Source of the DNA: Sinorhizobium fredii NGR234
GTDB lineage: Bacteria; Pseudomonadota; Alphaproteobacteria; Rhizobiales; Rhizobiaceae
Length of the DNA: 64,000 nucleotides
Assembly (NCBI RefSeq): GCF_000018545.1
Contig: NC_012587.1
Span: forward strand, 1,984,001 to 2,048,000
Reading direction: 5' to 3'
Shown: positions 18,276 through 26,853 of the stretch, piece by piece
Layout: every line of letters begins with the position of its first letter
Numbering within the stretch: position 1 is the stretch's first letter
Position numbers and translations under genes: made by a program
Notes under the pieces: generated by a model
Database searches by the model: none
What the model was told of the DNA's origin: nothing
What the model saw: only the letters and a program-made list of their open reading frames with translations

Positions 18276-19271
18276 TCATTGCCTCGGGCGCCGCCGCGTC
18301 GGTGCCGCGGCCGCTGTCGAGGCCGGTCGCCCGACCGAAACGCGGAAGGTGCCGTCGAGGCTGCGGTCGAAGATCGCGCCGACGACGATGTCGGCCTCGT
18401 CGTAGACCTCCTCGCGGATCCGGGTCGCCGCTTCGTCTACCTCGAAAAGCGTCATGTCCATGCCGCCGGAGATCGACACCAGCACGCCCTTCGCGCCGCG
18501 CATCGACACTTCGTCGAGTAGCGGGTTGGCGATCGCCGCCTCGGCCGCCATCATCGCCCGGCCCTCGCCGGCCGCCTCGCCGGTGCCCATCATGGCGCGG
18601 CCCATCCCCTTCATCACCGTCTTCACGTCGGCGAAGTCGAGGTTCATCAGGCCTTCCTTGACGATGAGGTCGGTGATGCAGCTGACGCCGGAATAGAGCA
18701 CCCGGTCGGCGATCATGAAGGCATCGGCGAAGGTGGTCTTGGAATCGGCGATACGGAAAAGGTTCTGGTTGGGGATGACGATCACCGTATCGGCGCTTTC
18801 GCGCAGCCGCTCGATGCCGAATTCCGCCGTCTGCATGCGCCGCTTGCCTTCGAAACTGAAGGGCTTGGTGACGACCGCGACCGTCAGGATACCGGCCCGC
18901 CGCGCGGCTTCCGCGATCACCGGCGCCGCGCCGGTGCCGGTGCCGCCGCCCATGCCGGCGGTGACGAAGCACATATGCGTGCCGCCGAGGTGATCCATGA
19001 TCTCGTCGATCGATTCCTGCGCCGCCGCATTGCCGATGTCCGGCAGCGAGCCGGCGCCGAGGCCTTCGGTGATGGCCGCGCCGAGCTGGATGCGGCGCGC
19101 CGCCTTCGACATGGCGAGCGCCTGCGCATCCGTATTGGCGGCGATGAAGTCGACGCCCTGCAGGTCTTCGGCGATCATGTTGTTGATCGCGTTGCCGCCG
19201 CCCCCGCCGACACCGATGACAGTGATTTTCGGGCGCATCTCGGTGATGATCGGCTTCTTGTACTCTGTCAT
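18276..19271 (-). CDS. ftsZ2: FtsZ2-type tubulin-like GTPase with altered C-terminus (probable frameshift)
   Basis: 331 residues from ATG 19271 (AAGGAG upstream). Contains the tubulin signature [10 protein letters not shown], the N-terminal [16 protein letters not shown] and the T7 loop region ([11 protein letters not shown]). The long C-terminal linker and peptide of normal FtsZ are missing, as in the short rhizobial FtsZ2. The frame ends [14 protein letters not shown]... to a stop at 18276, but the -1 related frame reads [20 protein letters not shown] to a stop at 18235, continuing the expected VSVVATGLD. One base is apparently missing near 18330, so the last 19 or so residues are abnormal. 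Polymerising domains are unaffected. Confidence 0.88.
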   Translation of the reverse strand: MTEYKKPIITEMRPKITVIGVGGGGGNAINNMIAEDLQGVDFIAANTDAQALAMSKAARRIQLGAAITEGLGAGSLPDIGNAAAQESIDEIMDHLGGTHMCFVTAGMGGGTGTGAAPVIAEAARRAGILTVAVVTKPFSFEGKRRMQTAEFGIERLRESADTVIVIPNQNLFRIADSKTTFADAFMIADRVLYSGVSCITDLIVKEGLMNLDFADVKTVMKGMGRAMMGTGEAAGEGRAMMAAEAAIANPLLDEVSMRGAKGVLVSISGGMDMTLFEVDEAATRIREEVYDEADIVVGAIFDRSLDGTFRVSVGRPASTAAAAPTRRRPRQ

Positions 19272-19584
19272 GGCTCTTCTCCTTGGGCAGTTCCCCGGCC
19301 GTCGAAAGCTGCCCGTGCCCCGGGAAACGCGATCGAATGCGGTGCGGCGCGAATCACACGCCTTCATTCTAGGAATTCAAAAAGGCCAGGGAGAAGGCAA
19401 GAGGGGCAAATTCAAGGCAAGTCCACAGCTACGTGTACGGCAGGCGAACCACTATCGGCATTTTGACCACAAGTTGCACGCCCATCCCTCCCTATTCGGG
19501 CGCGGCAAAAGCGAAAAGCATTCCGGAAGGAACAAGCAAATGCCCCGGCACGTTCCATTCCGTATTCATTGAGGAGTGGCTGCA
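19272..19584. other. Divergent intergenic region upstream of ftsZ2
   Basis: About 313 bases. I see no gene; promoters for ftsZ2 and the small basic protein are presumably here. Confidence 0.4.
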
Positions 19585-19779
19585 ATGGGTGTCGACCAAG
19601 CCCCGACGACAAAGGGCAAGAAATCCGCTGGCGGTCTGCACAAGAGCGCCGCCAAGGAAGAGAAGAAGGTGGAGGCGCAAAAGGGATCCGATCTTGCCAA
19701 GGGCGCCGATCGGTTCGAGGAGCGTTCGAAGAGTTCCGACGGCAGGAGCGCCGGCGCGAAACAGAAGCCGAAACGCTAA
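19585..19779 (+). CDS. Small lysine-rich protein of unknown function
   Basis: 64 residues from ATG 19585, which has GAGGAG eight bases upstream; earlier ATGs in frame at 19576 lack spacing. Composition is very rich in Lys, Glu, Ala and Ser (GKKSAGGLHKSAAKEEKK and SAGAKQKPKR), predicted to be disordered and basic at the end. No domain recognised. Sequence and codon use resemble the host, so I regard it as real. Confidence 0.6.
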   Translation: MGVDQAPTTKGKKSAGGLHKSAAKEEKKVEAQKGSDLAKGADRFEERSKSSDGRSAGAKQKPKR

Positions 19780-19804
19780 ACTCGTTTCGTCCCTCGCCGC
19801 CGCC

Positions 19805-21517
19805 TCAGCGGGTCCCGGAAGCCGCTGCGATGTAGCGACGGCGCACCGCCTCGGCGAGCTTGTTGCGGCTCTCGGCGGGTGAGAGGGACCGATCCTCTTC
19901 GATTCCCGCCGCTTTCTGTGACAGGTCGGGATCGCCGATGCTCTCGCCGAACCATTTCGAGTAGTCGCCGGCCCTGAGGTGGTGTTCCCACGTCTCGTCG
20001 TCGATTCCTTCGGCAATCTGCAGGAAGATCGTCAGATTGTCGGCGCGCAGGTTCAACTTGTCCTCCGGACCGCGGAAATAGAAGCTCGCCTCCTCGCCGA
20101 GATGCCCTTCGGCATATTTGCGCGCGTTGCGCGTGCGAACCTGCTTCGGCTTTTCGGCCCGGATGCGCTGCACCGACGCACCTGGCGCGCGCCGCCAGAA
20201 AAGCACCTCCTCGTCTTCGTGGAATTTTTCGAGGCCCGCCGGCGACGCCTCGCCGACCGCCCGGCAGAAGGTCTCGATCGCCTCGTGCGCCTTGGGGCCG
20301 AGGGCCACCACCGCCGTGACCGCCGCGAGTACGCCTGGCGAGGCCGCATCGGGATGGTCGGTGATCATGATCGTCCCCGAAATGTCGTCCGCAGGCGCCA
20401 GCGGGGCACCGTCGCGCGCCGCCGGCATGAGGTGATCGACCGCGTCGATGATCAGCCAGTGCGGCCGGCCCGTCCGGGCGCGCTGCGCCGACAGGCCCGA
20501 CATCAGCTTGGCGAAGAAGGAGGGGCGTTCCTCGGGCTCGAAACCGAGCGCGCTGACAACCACATTGTCGTCGGGGTTGGCGAGGATTTCGAGCACCTGG
20601 CTGTCGGTCGGCGTGGTCGAACCGTTGCCGACGGTCACTGCACCTTCGAGATCCTCGTAGTCGCCCTCCGGATCGAAAACACAGAACTGGAAGCGCCGCT
20701 CGCGCAAATGCTCCGAAAGTGCCGTTGCGAGCATCGACTTGCCGACGCCGGAACTTCCGGCGATCAGCAGCACGTCAGGCGGTCCGATTTCCACCGGCCC
20801 ATTCTCGCTCTCGCCGACCGGCACCAGGTGGCGCTGATTGGTGCAGAACGCATAGTCGCGCTCGACCATCGCGACGATCAGCTCCTCGACCCCCTCGCCG
20901 CGCGCGCCTTCAAGCGCAAAATCGGCGGTATCTTTCAGGGCCGGTAAGGCGTTCGCCACCGCCGCGCCGCAGCCGCACATCCGCAGCAAGGCGTGGTCGT
21001 TCTCCGCATCGCCGACCGCCACGACGTTCAGGAAGGAAAGCTGCATCTCCTTCAGCGCCGCCTTCAATCCCGTCGCCTTGTTGACCCCGGTCGGAAGGAT
21101 CATCACCGCGCCCTTGTTGAAGATGATCTCGAGCTCGAGGCCGAGCTCGTTGATCGCTTCCAGTGCGGCCGCCTGATGCGGCTCCCAGGTGGCGACGATC
21201 GAGCGCCCGACCGATATGTCATCGACGCCCTTCTGCCGAAGGCGCTCGACGAATTCCCTCGGCGGCGCCGGCGCGATCGGCGTCTCCTCACCGGTATCGG
21301 GCGAGTAGAGCAAGGCGCCGTTCTCGACGACGACCTTGTCGAAGAGGTCGATTTCAGGGAAAACCCGCTTGAGGTCCGGCAACTCGCGCCCCGTGACGAG
21401 CAGCAGCTTGCGGCCCGTCTGCTTCAGTCTTTTCAGCGCGTCCAGGGTTTCCGGCCGGACCATGCCGTCCTCGGCTAATGTGCCGTCATAATCCGTCGCA
21501 AGAGCCATGAAATACAT
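19805..21517 (-). CDS. HAD-IIB phosphatase fused to a P-loop ATPase domain
   Basis: 570 residues. The first 225 are a HAD-superfamily (Cof/SPP-like) hydrolase: catalytic DYDGT at 9-13, LLVTGRE, and the metal motif VGDAENDHALL near 167. A second half contains a Walker A (AGSSGVGKSML, near 255), a Walker B-like HWLIIDAVDHLM, and a C-terminal region with KYAEGHLGEEASFYFRG. The ATPase resembles HerA/FtsK-like or DUF87-type P-loops but I could not fix its family. The start is ATG 21517, with ATG 21508 an alternative. No membrane segment. It may dephosphorylate a sugar phosphate under ATP-dependent control; this is inference. Confidence 0.8.
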   Translation of the reverse strand: MYFMALATDYDGTLAEDGMVRPETLDALKRLKQTGRKLLLVTGRELPDLKRVFPEIDLFDKVVVENGALLYSPDTGEETPIAPAPPREFVERLRQKGVDDISVGRSIVATWEPHQAAALEAINELGLELEIIFNKGAVMILPTGVNKATGLKAALKEMQLSFLNVVAVGDAENDHALLRMCGCGAAVANALPALKDTADFALEGARGEGVEELIVAMVERDYAFCTNQRHLVPVGESENGPVEIGPPDVLLIAGSSGVGKSMLATALSEHLRERRFQFCVFDPEGDYEDLEGAVTVGNGSTTPTDSQVLEILANPDDNVVVSALGFEPEERPSFFAKLMSGLSAQRARTGRPHWLIIDAVDHLMPAARDGAPLAPADDISGTIMITDHPDAASPGVLAAVTAVVALGPKAHEAIETFCRAVGEASPAGLEKFHEDEEVLFWRRAPGASVQRIRAEKPKQVRTRNARKYAEGHLGEEASFYFRGPEDKLNLRADNLTIFLQIAEGIDDETWEHHLRAGDYSKWFGESIGDPDLSQKAAGIEEDRSLSPAESRNKLAEAVRRRYIAAASGTR

Positions 21518-21658
21518 GAGATTGCCCGCCTCTCGTGCCGGGTCGGCCTCCCCGACCTCGCCGTTATAGTGCTGACGGGGAACGTGCGAGCCCCATGCTG
21601 GTTCCCGCGCGATAGCGGATCCAGGCGACCTATCGGGCCGAAGCGAGCCTTTGCGGCC

Positions 21659-22267
21659 TCACGCGTTCCAGCTCCGCCGGCTCCTCACCCGCTCGTTCCA
21701 GCGCTTCACGTTCTCGAGCGAAGCGGGGATTTCCATGCCGAAGACGTCGCCCAGCCAGCCGCAGACGCCGGCGGTGATATCGGCGATCGAGAAATCGTCT
21801 CCCGCAAGGAACGGCCGGCCATCGGCAAGCTCGCGGTCGAGCCAGGCCCATTTCTTCGGCACGGCCCGACGCTCGGTTTCGGCGAAGGCCGGAAATTGCG
21901 TGAGGCGATCCTTGAAGAACGCATCCGAGTGCAGCGCGACATTGCCGATCGTGGCGAAGATCACCAGTTCGGCCCGCCGGTTCCACATCTCCACCTTGGC
22001 GCGGCTGACGGCGTCCGATCCGAAAAGCGGCGGCTCCGGATGGGTCTCCTCGAAATAGCGGCAGATCGCGACGCTTTCGGTGATGATCGCTCGGTCGTCG
22101 AGCTCCAATACCGGAATCTGGCCGAGCGAATTGAGCTTCAGGAATTCCGGCGCCTTGTGCTCGCCCTTGGCGAAGTCGACCTCGACCATCGGCACGTCGA
22201 TCGCCTTTTCCTTGAGGAAGATGCGCACCCGATAGGAGTTCGGTCCCATGCCCTGGTGAAGCTTCAT
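21659..22267 (-). CDS. Glutathione S-transferase family protein
   Basis: 202 residues. N-terminal thioredoxin fold with NSYRVRIFLKEKAIDVPMVEV, and the conserved cis-Pro segment GQIPVLELDDRAIITESVAICRYFEE that binds the glutathione gamma-glutamyl group. The C-terminal helical domain has the usual DDFSIADITAG capping motif. Likely a cytosolic detoxifying enzyme; the substrate is unknown. Confidence 0.9.
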   Translation of the reverse strand: MKLHQGMGPNSYRVRIFLKEKAIDVPMVEVDFAKGEHKAPEFLKLNSLGQIPVLELDDRAIITESVAICRYFEETHPEPPLFGSDAVSRAKVEMWNRRAELVIFATIGNVALHSDAFFKDRLTQFPAFAETERRAVPKKWAWLDRELADGRPFLAGDDFSIADITAGVCGWLGDVFGMEIPASLENVKRWNERVRSRRSWNA

Positions 22268-22702
22268 TGTCTCCTCCTTTGCTTATAGTCCAAGCATTGT
22301 GGGCACTATGGCGAAATTGATTGCATATGACAACCAGTTTAATTATTTATCCAGTTCCAGAAGGAATGGGACCCACCCTTCATCGTCGGCTGACTTCATC
22401 AACGTCGGACGCGACCTCCGTCATGCCTGAGTGAAGGTTCAGGCCCGCCCACCTCTCTTCGTCATCCTCGGGCTTGACCCGAGGATCCAAACGCAAGCCG
22501 TTCAAAACGCTTCAAAAATCTTGCTCGTTCATGGATCCTCGGGTCAAGCCCGAGGATGACGGAGGACCGGAGGCGGTGCGTCCCGAAACGTCGTCGGTGC
22601 ACGCAAACGCATGCGCGCCCCGACCCCCTCAAAGCCGCCAGCCACCCGCGATCACAAATGGCGCCATCTGTCCCTCGGCGATCGCCACGCTGCTATAGGC
22701 CT
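22268..22702. other. Intergenic region with long inverted repeat
   Basis: 435 bases between the GST start and the end of the ABC ATPase gene. The only clear structure is the inverted repeat listed next. Confidence 0.5.
22461..22560. repeat. Inverted repeat with 29-base perfect arms
   Basis: Arms at 22461-22489 and 22532-22560 are exact reverse complements (beginning GTCATCCTCGGGCTTGACCC), separated by 42 bases. Each arm also contains its own small palindrome (CTCGGGCTTGACCCGAG). This type of dispersed palindromic unit is common in alphaproteobacteria. Confidence 0.85.
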
Positions 22703-23692
22703 TCAGCCGCTGGCCATCGCCAGCGCGAGGTCGAGGGCGAAGCGTTCGCCTTCGAACACCGACGAGACGACCCGCATCCGTATGCCGTCGGTGCCGCGGT
22801 GGACTTGCTCCGGCCGCACCAACACGTCGGCAGGCGGCACGTCGGCAAGCGACCCGCCCCCGGCAGCACGCGCCGCGACATCCCGCGGCCCAAGCGCCTC
22901 CCGCAGCACCGGCCAGTCGAGCCGCCGTTCGCCATTCTCGGGCAAGCTCAGCCGCAGAATGCTGCCGCGCCCGATCAGCCCGCCGACCACCCGGCCCTCC
23001 GGCCGCGCGTAGATGTGCGCCGGCGCGGCCACCTGGAGAAGCCGCCCCTCCGACATCACCGCGACGTCGGTCGCGAGCGCCATCGCCTCGGCCTGGTCGT
23101 GGGTGACATAAACCATGGTGGCGCCCGAGCGTTCGTGAAAGGCGCGGAACGTCTCCTCCATCGCCTTCCTCAGATGCTGGTCGAGATTGGCGAGCGGCTC
23201 GTCGAGCAGCACCACGTCCGGCTGGGTGACCAGGCAGCGGGCGAGCGCCACCCGCTGGCGCTGGCCGCCGGAAAGCTCGGCCGGCCGCCGCTCGGCATAC
23301 TCGGTGAGCTTGACCAGCGACAGCGCCTCGCCGACGCGCATCTGCCATTGAGCCCCGGAAATACCCCGCACCTTCAGGGGATAGCCGACATTCTGCGCGA
23401 CCGTCATATGCGGCCAGAGCGCATAGGACTGGAACACCATCGCCATGTTGCGCTTTTCTGGCGGCAGGGCGCGCCCGGCGTCCGAGAGCCGCCGCTCGCC
23501 ATAGGAAATCGAGCCGTCGCTCGGCTGCTCGAAGCCGGCGATCATCCGGAGCACCGTGGTCTTGCCGCAGCCCGACGGCCCGAGAAGCGCCAGGAAAGCC
23601 TGGCGGCGCAGCGTCAGCGACACGTCGGCCACCGCCGGCCTTCCATTCCCGCCGAAATCCTTGGTCAGATGGTTGAGGATCAATTGCGCCAC
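22703..23692 (-). CDS. ABC transporter ATP-binding protein (Fe3+/polyamine/phosphonate type)
   Basis: 329 residues. Walker A GPSGCGKTT, signature LSGGQRQRVALARCL, Walker B VVLLDEPLANLD and the switch His in YVTHDQAEAMALA are all present, followed by a C-terminal TOBE-like regulatory domain. I use the GTG at 23692 because GGAGG lies nine bases upstream; it overlaps the permease stop by 13 bases, indicating coupling. Last gene of the binding protein-permease-ATPase operon. Confidence 0.93.
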   Translation of the reverse strand: MAQLILNHLTKDFGGNGRPAVADVSLTLRRQAFLALLGPSGCGKTTVLRMIAGFEQPSDGSISYGERRLSDAGRALPPEKRNMAMVFQSYALWPHMTVAQNVGYPLKVRGISGAQWQMRVGEALSLVKLTEYAERRPAELSGGQRQRVALARCLVTQPDVVLLDEPLANLDQHLRKAMEETFRAFHERSGATMVYVTHDQAEAMALATDVAVMSEGRLLQVAAPAHIYARPEGRVVGGLIGRGSILRLSLPENGERRLDWPVLREALGPRDVAARAAGGGSLADVPPADVLVRPEQVHRGTDGIRMRVVSSVFEGERFALDLALAMASG

Positions 23693-25704
23693 GGCAACAC
23701 GCCCTCCGGCAGATGTTTCGCCAGCAATTCGAGCGCCGTCATCAGCGCGATCACCAGGAGGACGACGAGCACCGAGAGCGCCGCGGCGAGATCGGAGGAG
23801 CCGCTGTCGTCGAGATTGAAGATCGCCACGCCGAGCGTCTGGGTGCCGGCCGACCAGAGCAGCGCCGAGACGGTCAACTCGTTCGCGGCAATCAGGAAGA
23901 CGAGGATGACGGAGGCACCGGCGGCGGGCGCCACGAGCGGCAGGAGCACGTCGCGCATGCGGCGGAAGAAACCCGCGCCGGCAAGCCTTGCCGCCTCCTC
24001 GAGCGCAGGGTCCATTTGCAGCATGGCACTCACCACCGGCTTCAGGCTGACGGCGAGGAAGGACGAGAAATAAGCGGCAAGGATGATCCAGATCGTCCCG
24101 TAGAGCGAGACGCCGACGACCGGCAGCGGTGCCGCGAAGGTGAGGATGAAGGCGACGGCGAGCACTATGCCGGGCAGTGCATAGGGAATCTCGATCAGGA
24201 TGGCGACGAGACCCGCGAGCGCCCCCTTCCGCCGCGCCAGCAGATAGGCGGCCGGCACGGTGACGGCGAGCAGCCCGAGGGCGGCGGCGGAAGCCAGGAA
24301 CAGCGAATTCTTGAGCGCCGTCAGGGTGATCGACTGGCGGAAGAGGATTTCGCCATAGGCGTCCAGCGACATGGTGTCGAAATTGAGCGGCACGCCATAG
24401 GCCGGCACGAGCGAGCTTGCGACGAGCGCCAGCAGGGGTGCGGCCAGCACCAGCACCAGCACCGCCCAAAGCAGCGCCTCGACAGCGACGCGAAAGCGGC
24501 CGAGCGAAAAGGCGGCGCGGGCCCCGGAATGGCCGATGAGGCGATAGTCGCGGCCTTGAAGGGCCCGCTGCTGCACGATGAGCCCGGCGGCGGAGATTGC
24601 CGCGATCAGCGTCGAGATCAGCGCAATCTCCCCGAAGGTGGCGGCGCCGAAGCTTGCCAGCCGGCTGAAGATCAGCGTCGGCAGCGTCTCGATCCCGGCC
24701 GGAATGCCGAGGATCGCAGGAATGCCGAAATTGCCGACGCCGGAGACGAAGGCGATTGCCCCGCCGGCAATCAGCCCCGGAGCGCCGAGCGGCAGCACGA
24801 TATCGCGAAACACCCGCAGCGGCCCGGCGCCCGCCAGCCGCGCCGCCTCGATGCCGTCGCGCGGGCTCGCCGCAAGCCCGGCCTTCAGAGCCAGGAAGAC
24901 GAGCGGCGCATGCTGCACGCCCAAGAGAAGCGCGATGCCGGAGAGCGAATAGAGCGGCTGCGGGCTGCCGAGCGGCGGCGCCAGCCCGAGCGTCTTCAGG
25001 AGCGGGCTCGCCGGTCCCGACATCTCCACCCAGGCAAGCGCCGTCACCTGCGGCGGGATCATCATCGGCAGCATGAAGGCGAAGCTTAAAATCAGCTTGC
25101 CCCTGATATCGGTGAGCGCCAGCGCGAAGGCGAAGAGCGAACCGAGGATAAGCGACACGACCATGCCGCCGGTGGCGGTGAGAAGCGTGTTGCGGAGCGC
25201 CGCAAGGGTCGCCGGCGCGAAGATCAGCCGCGCCGCCTCGCCGTCGACAAGCCCGTTCACTCCCGCCCCGGCCAGGCGGGCGAGCGGCAGAACGGAAAGC
25301 AGCAGCACGGCGCAGAGCACGAAAGGCAGCAGCCAGGCCGGCTCGCCGCCGGGCACCCGCGGCTTTCGTGGGCGGAAGCCGAACCGCCGCCCTTCTCGGC
25401 TGCAGCGCGGCGGCCTCGCCTTGGGGAAACCGGCTTCCCTCACGTGAGGCATCGGCGGTAGTTCGACGCCGCTCAAGGTCCGCGTCAGTGCGCCCGGCAG
25501 TTTTCCGAACGTCGTCCGGGGCCGTCGGCCTTCCGCCGCCTCCCCGCCCCCGAAGAAAAACCCGCGAAAGAAAGACCGCAGCCGGCCGAAGCGCCGCGCC
25601 CCCGACGGAAGGCGTCGAGGCGGCTCCGGGAACCCGGAGCCGCCTTCCGCATCCGATTCCACCGGAGCGCCCCGGCTGCGGGCGATCTCGTCGGCTCGCG
25701 TCAT
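23680..25704 (-). CDS. Fused ABC transporter permease (FbpB-like, two-domain)
   Basis: About 674 residues from ATG 25704, eight bases after the binding-protein stop. Two binding-protein-dependent permease domains are present in tandem, each with an EAA-type loop (GIEAARLAGAGPLRVFRDIVLP and EEAARLAGAGFFRRMRDVLLPL). This FbpB-like double arrangement is typical of iron(III) and 2-aminoethylphosphonate importers. The first 115-120 residues are unusual: an Arg/Pro/Gly-rich, probably disordered extension (GARRFGRLRSFFRGFFFGGG) before the first membrane segment. A later start at MPHVREAGF (about residue 86) is possible. Confidence 0.88.
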   Translation of the reverse strand: MTRADEIARSRGAPVESDAEGGSGFPEPPRRLPSGARRFGRLRSFFRGFFFGGGEAAEGRRPRTTFGKLPGALTRTLSGVELPPMPHVREAGFPKARPPRCSREGRRFGFRPRKPRVPGGEPAWLLPFVLCAVLLLSVLPLARLAGAGVNGLVDGEAARLIFAPATLAALRNTLLTATGGMVVSLILGSLFAFALALTDIRGKLILSFAFMLPMMIPPQVTALAWVEMSGPASPLLKTLGLAPPLGSPQPLYSLSGIALLLGVQHAPLVFLALKAGLAASPRDGIEAARLAGAGPLRVFRDIVLPLGAPGLIAGGAIAFVSGVGNFGIPAILGIPAGIETLPTLIFSRLASFGAATFGEIALISTLIAAISAAGLIVQQRALQGRDYRLIGHSGARAAFSLGRFRVAVEALLWAVLVLVLAAPLLALVASSLVPAYGVPLNFDTMSLDAYGEILFRQSITLTALKNSLFLASAAALGLLAVTVPAAYLLARRKGALAGLVAILIEIPYALPGIVLAVAFILTFAAPLPVVGVSLYGTIWIILAAYFSSFLAVSLKPVVSAMLQMDPALEEAARLAGAGFFRRMRDVLLPLVAPAAGASVILVFLIAANELTVSALLWSAGTQTLGVAIFNLDDSGSSDLAAALSVLVVLLVIALMTALELLAKHLPEGVLPWRN

Positions 25705-25711
25705 ATGGCGA

Positions 25712-26692
25712 TCAGTTCGTCCCGAAAATGCCCGAGAAGGTCTTGAGGGCCGCCTCGGAATTCTTGACCGCCGCCGCCGCATCGACCGGCAGCACCTTGA
25801 TCGTCTCGCGGGCCGGATAGCCTTCCGGCAGCGCCACGCCGTTGCGGGCCGGGATATAGCCCATCTTCACCGCCACCTTCTGGCCTTCCTCGGAGATGAG
25901 GAAGTCGACGAATTTCTTCGCCGCATCGACGTTCCTGGCGGTCTTCAAGATGCCGACCGGCTCGGTGACGGCGGAAACGCCCTCGGCCGGGAAGACGAAT
26001 TCCACCGGCGCGCCCTTGGCCTTCTCGCGGATCGCCATGAAATCGACGAGCATGCCATAGGCCTTCTCGCCGGTCGCGACCGCCTTCAGCACGCCGCCAT
26101 TGCCGCCGGCCGCCGTCGCGCCGTTTTCGGCGAGCGCCTTGTAATAATCCCAGCCGAGGCCGGGAATGGCGGCGAGCGTCTCGGCATGGATCAGCGCAGC
26201 ACCAGAGGTGAGCGGGCTCGGCATGGTGACGAGGCCCTTCGCCTCGGGCTTTGCGAGATCCTGCCAGCCTTCCGGCTTCATCGCGGCGGAGGTGTTGTAG
26301 ACGATGCCGGTGGTGATCATCTTGGTCGAGTAATAGGCTCCATCCGCATCATAGAGCGCCGCATCGTAGCCCGCCGCCTCCGGCGACTTGTAAGCGAGCA
26401 GATGCCCGCCCTCCTTCAGCCGCTGCATCGTCACCGTGTCGGCGATCAAGAGCACGTCCGCCACCGGATTGCCCGCCTCGATCTCGGCCATCAGCTTGGC
26501 CATGATCTTCGTCGTGCCCTCGCGCACCCACTCGACCTCGACGCCGGGGTTTGCCGCCTCGAACGCATCCACCGTCGCCTGCGCATCCTCGTTCGGCTGG
26601 CTGGTATAAAGCACGAGGCTTTCGGCATGGGCCGCGGTGGAGAGAAGACCGGCGACGAGCGTGGCGGCAACGGCGGAGAGAAGCGTTTTCAT
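25712..26692 (-). CDS. ABC transporter periplasmic substrate-binding protein (AfuA/FbpA or phosphonate type)
   Basis: 326 residues with a classical Sec signal (MKTLLSAVAATLVAGLLSTAAHA). The mature protein begins ESLVLYTSQPNEDAQATVDAF and belongs to the periplasmic-binding-protein family of iron(III) and 2-aminoethylphosphonate carriers, including TGIVYNTSAAM and MPSPLTSGAAL. The pair of adjacent tyrosines needed for direct iron binding in FbpA is only partly represented (GAYYSTK), so the ligand cannot be assigned. First gene of the operon. Confidence 0.9.
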   Translation of the reverse strand: MKTLLSAVAATLVAGLLSTAAHAESLVLYTSQPNEDAQATVDAFEAANPGVEVEWVREGTTKIMAKLMAEIEAGNPVADVLLIADTVTMQRLKEGGHLLAYKSPEAAGYDAALYDADGAYYSTKMITTGIVYNTSAAMKPEGWQDLAKPEAKGLVTMPSPLTSGAALIHAETLAAIPGLGWDYYKALAENGATAAGGNGGVLKAVATGEKAYGMLVDFMAIREKAKGAPVEFVFPAEGVSAVTEPVGILKTARNVDAAKKFVDFLISEEGQKVAVKMGYIPARNGVALPEGYPARETIKVLPVDAAAAVKNSEAALKTFSGIFGTN

Positions 26693-26837
26693 GGGATTGC
26701 CCTCGGTCAGAGAAAGATGGCGCCGAGGGATAGAGGGTGGGTTTTACAGGGGTGTGACAGGGGGCGAAGTGGACAGTCGGCTTTGCGCTGATAGCGGCTG
26801 GTCCACACAAACGACGGTCGGCTTGAGCTTAGCGCAA

Positions 26838-26853
26838 ACGAATTAGTATTCGT
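26838..26853. terminator. Small hairpin over the RT stop codon
   Basis: ACGAAT and ATTCGT pair around TAGT, overlapping the stop of the RT gene. Weak stem, so terminator function is uncertain. Confidence 0.3.

Noticed and set aside
18276..19367. Longer start of the ftsZ2 frame at 19367
   Set aside because: The extra 32 residues do not resemble FtsZ; ATG 19271 has an AAGGAG ribosome site.
22703..24469. 588-codon frame extending the ABC ATPase gene upstream
   Set aside because: The upstream part lies over the permease gene and lacks homology; the GTG at 23692 with a ribosome site is the sensible start.
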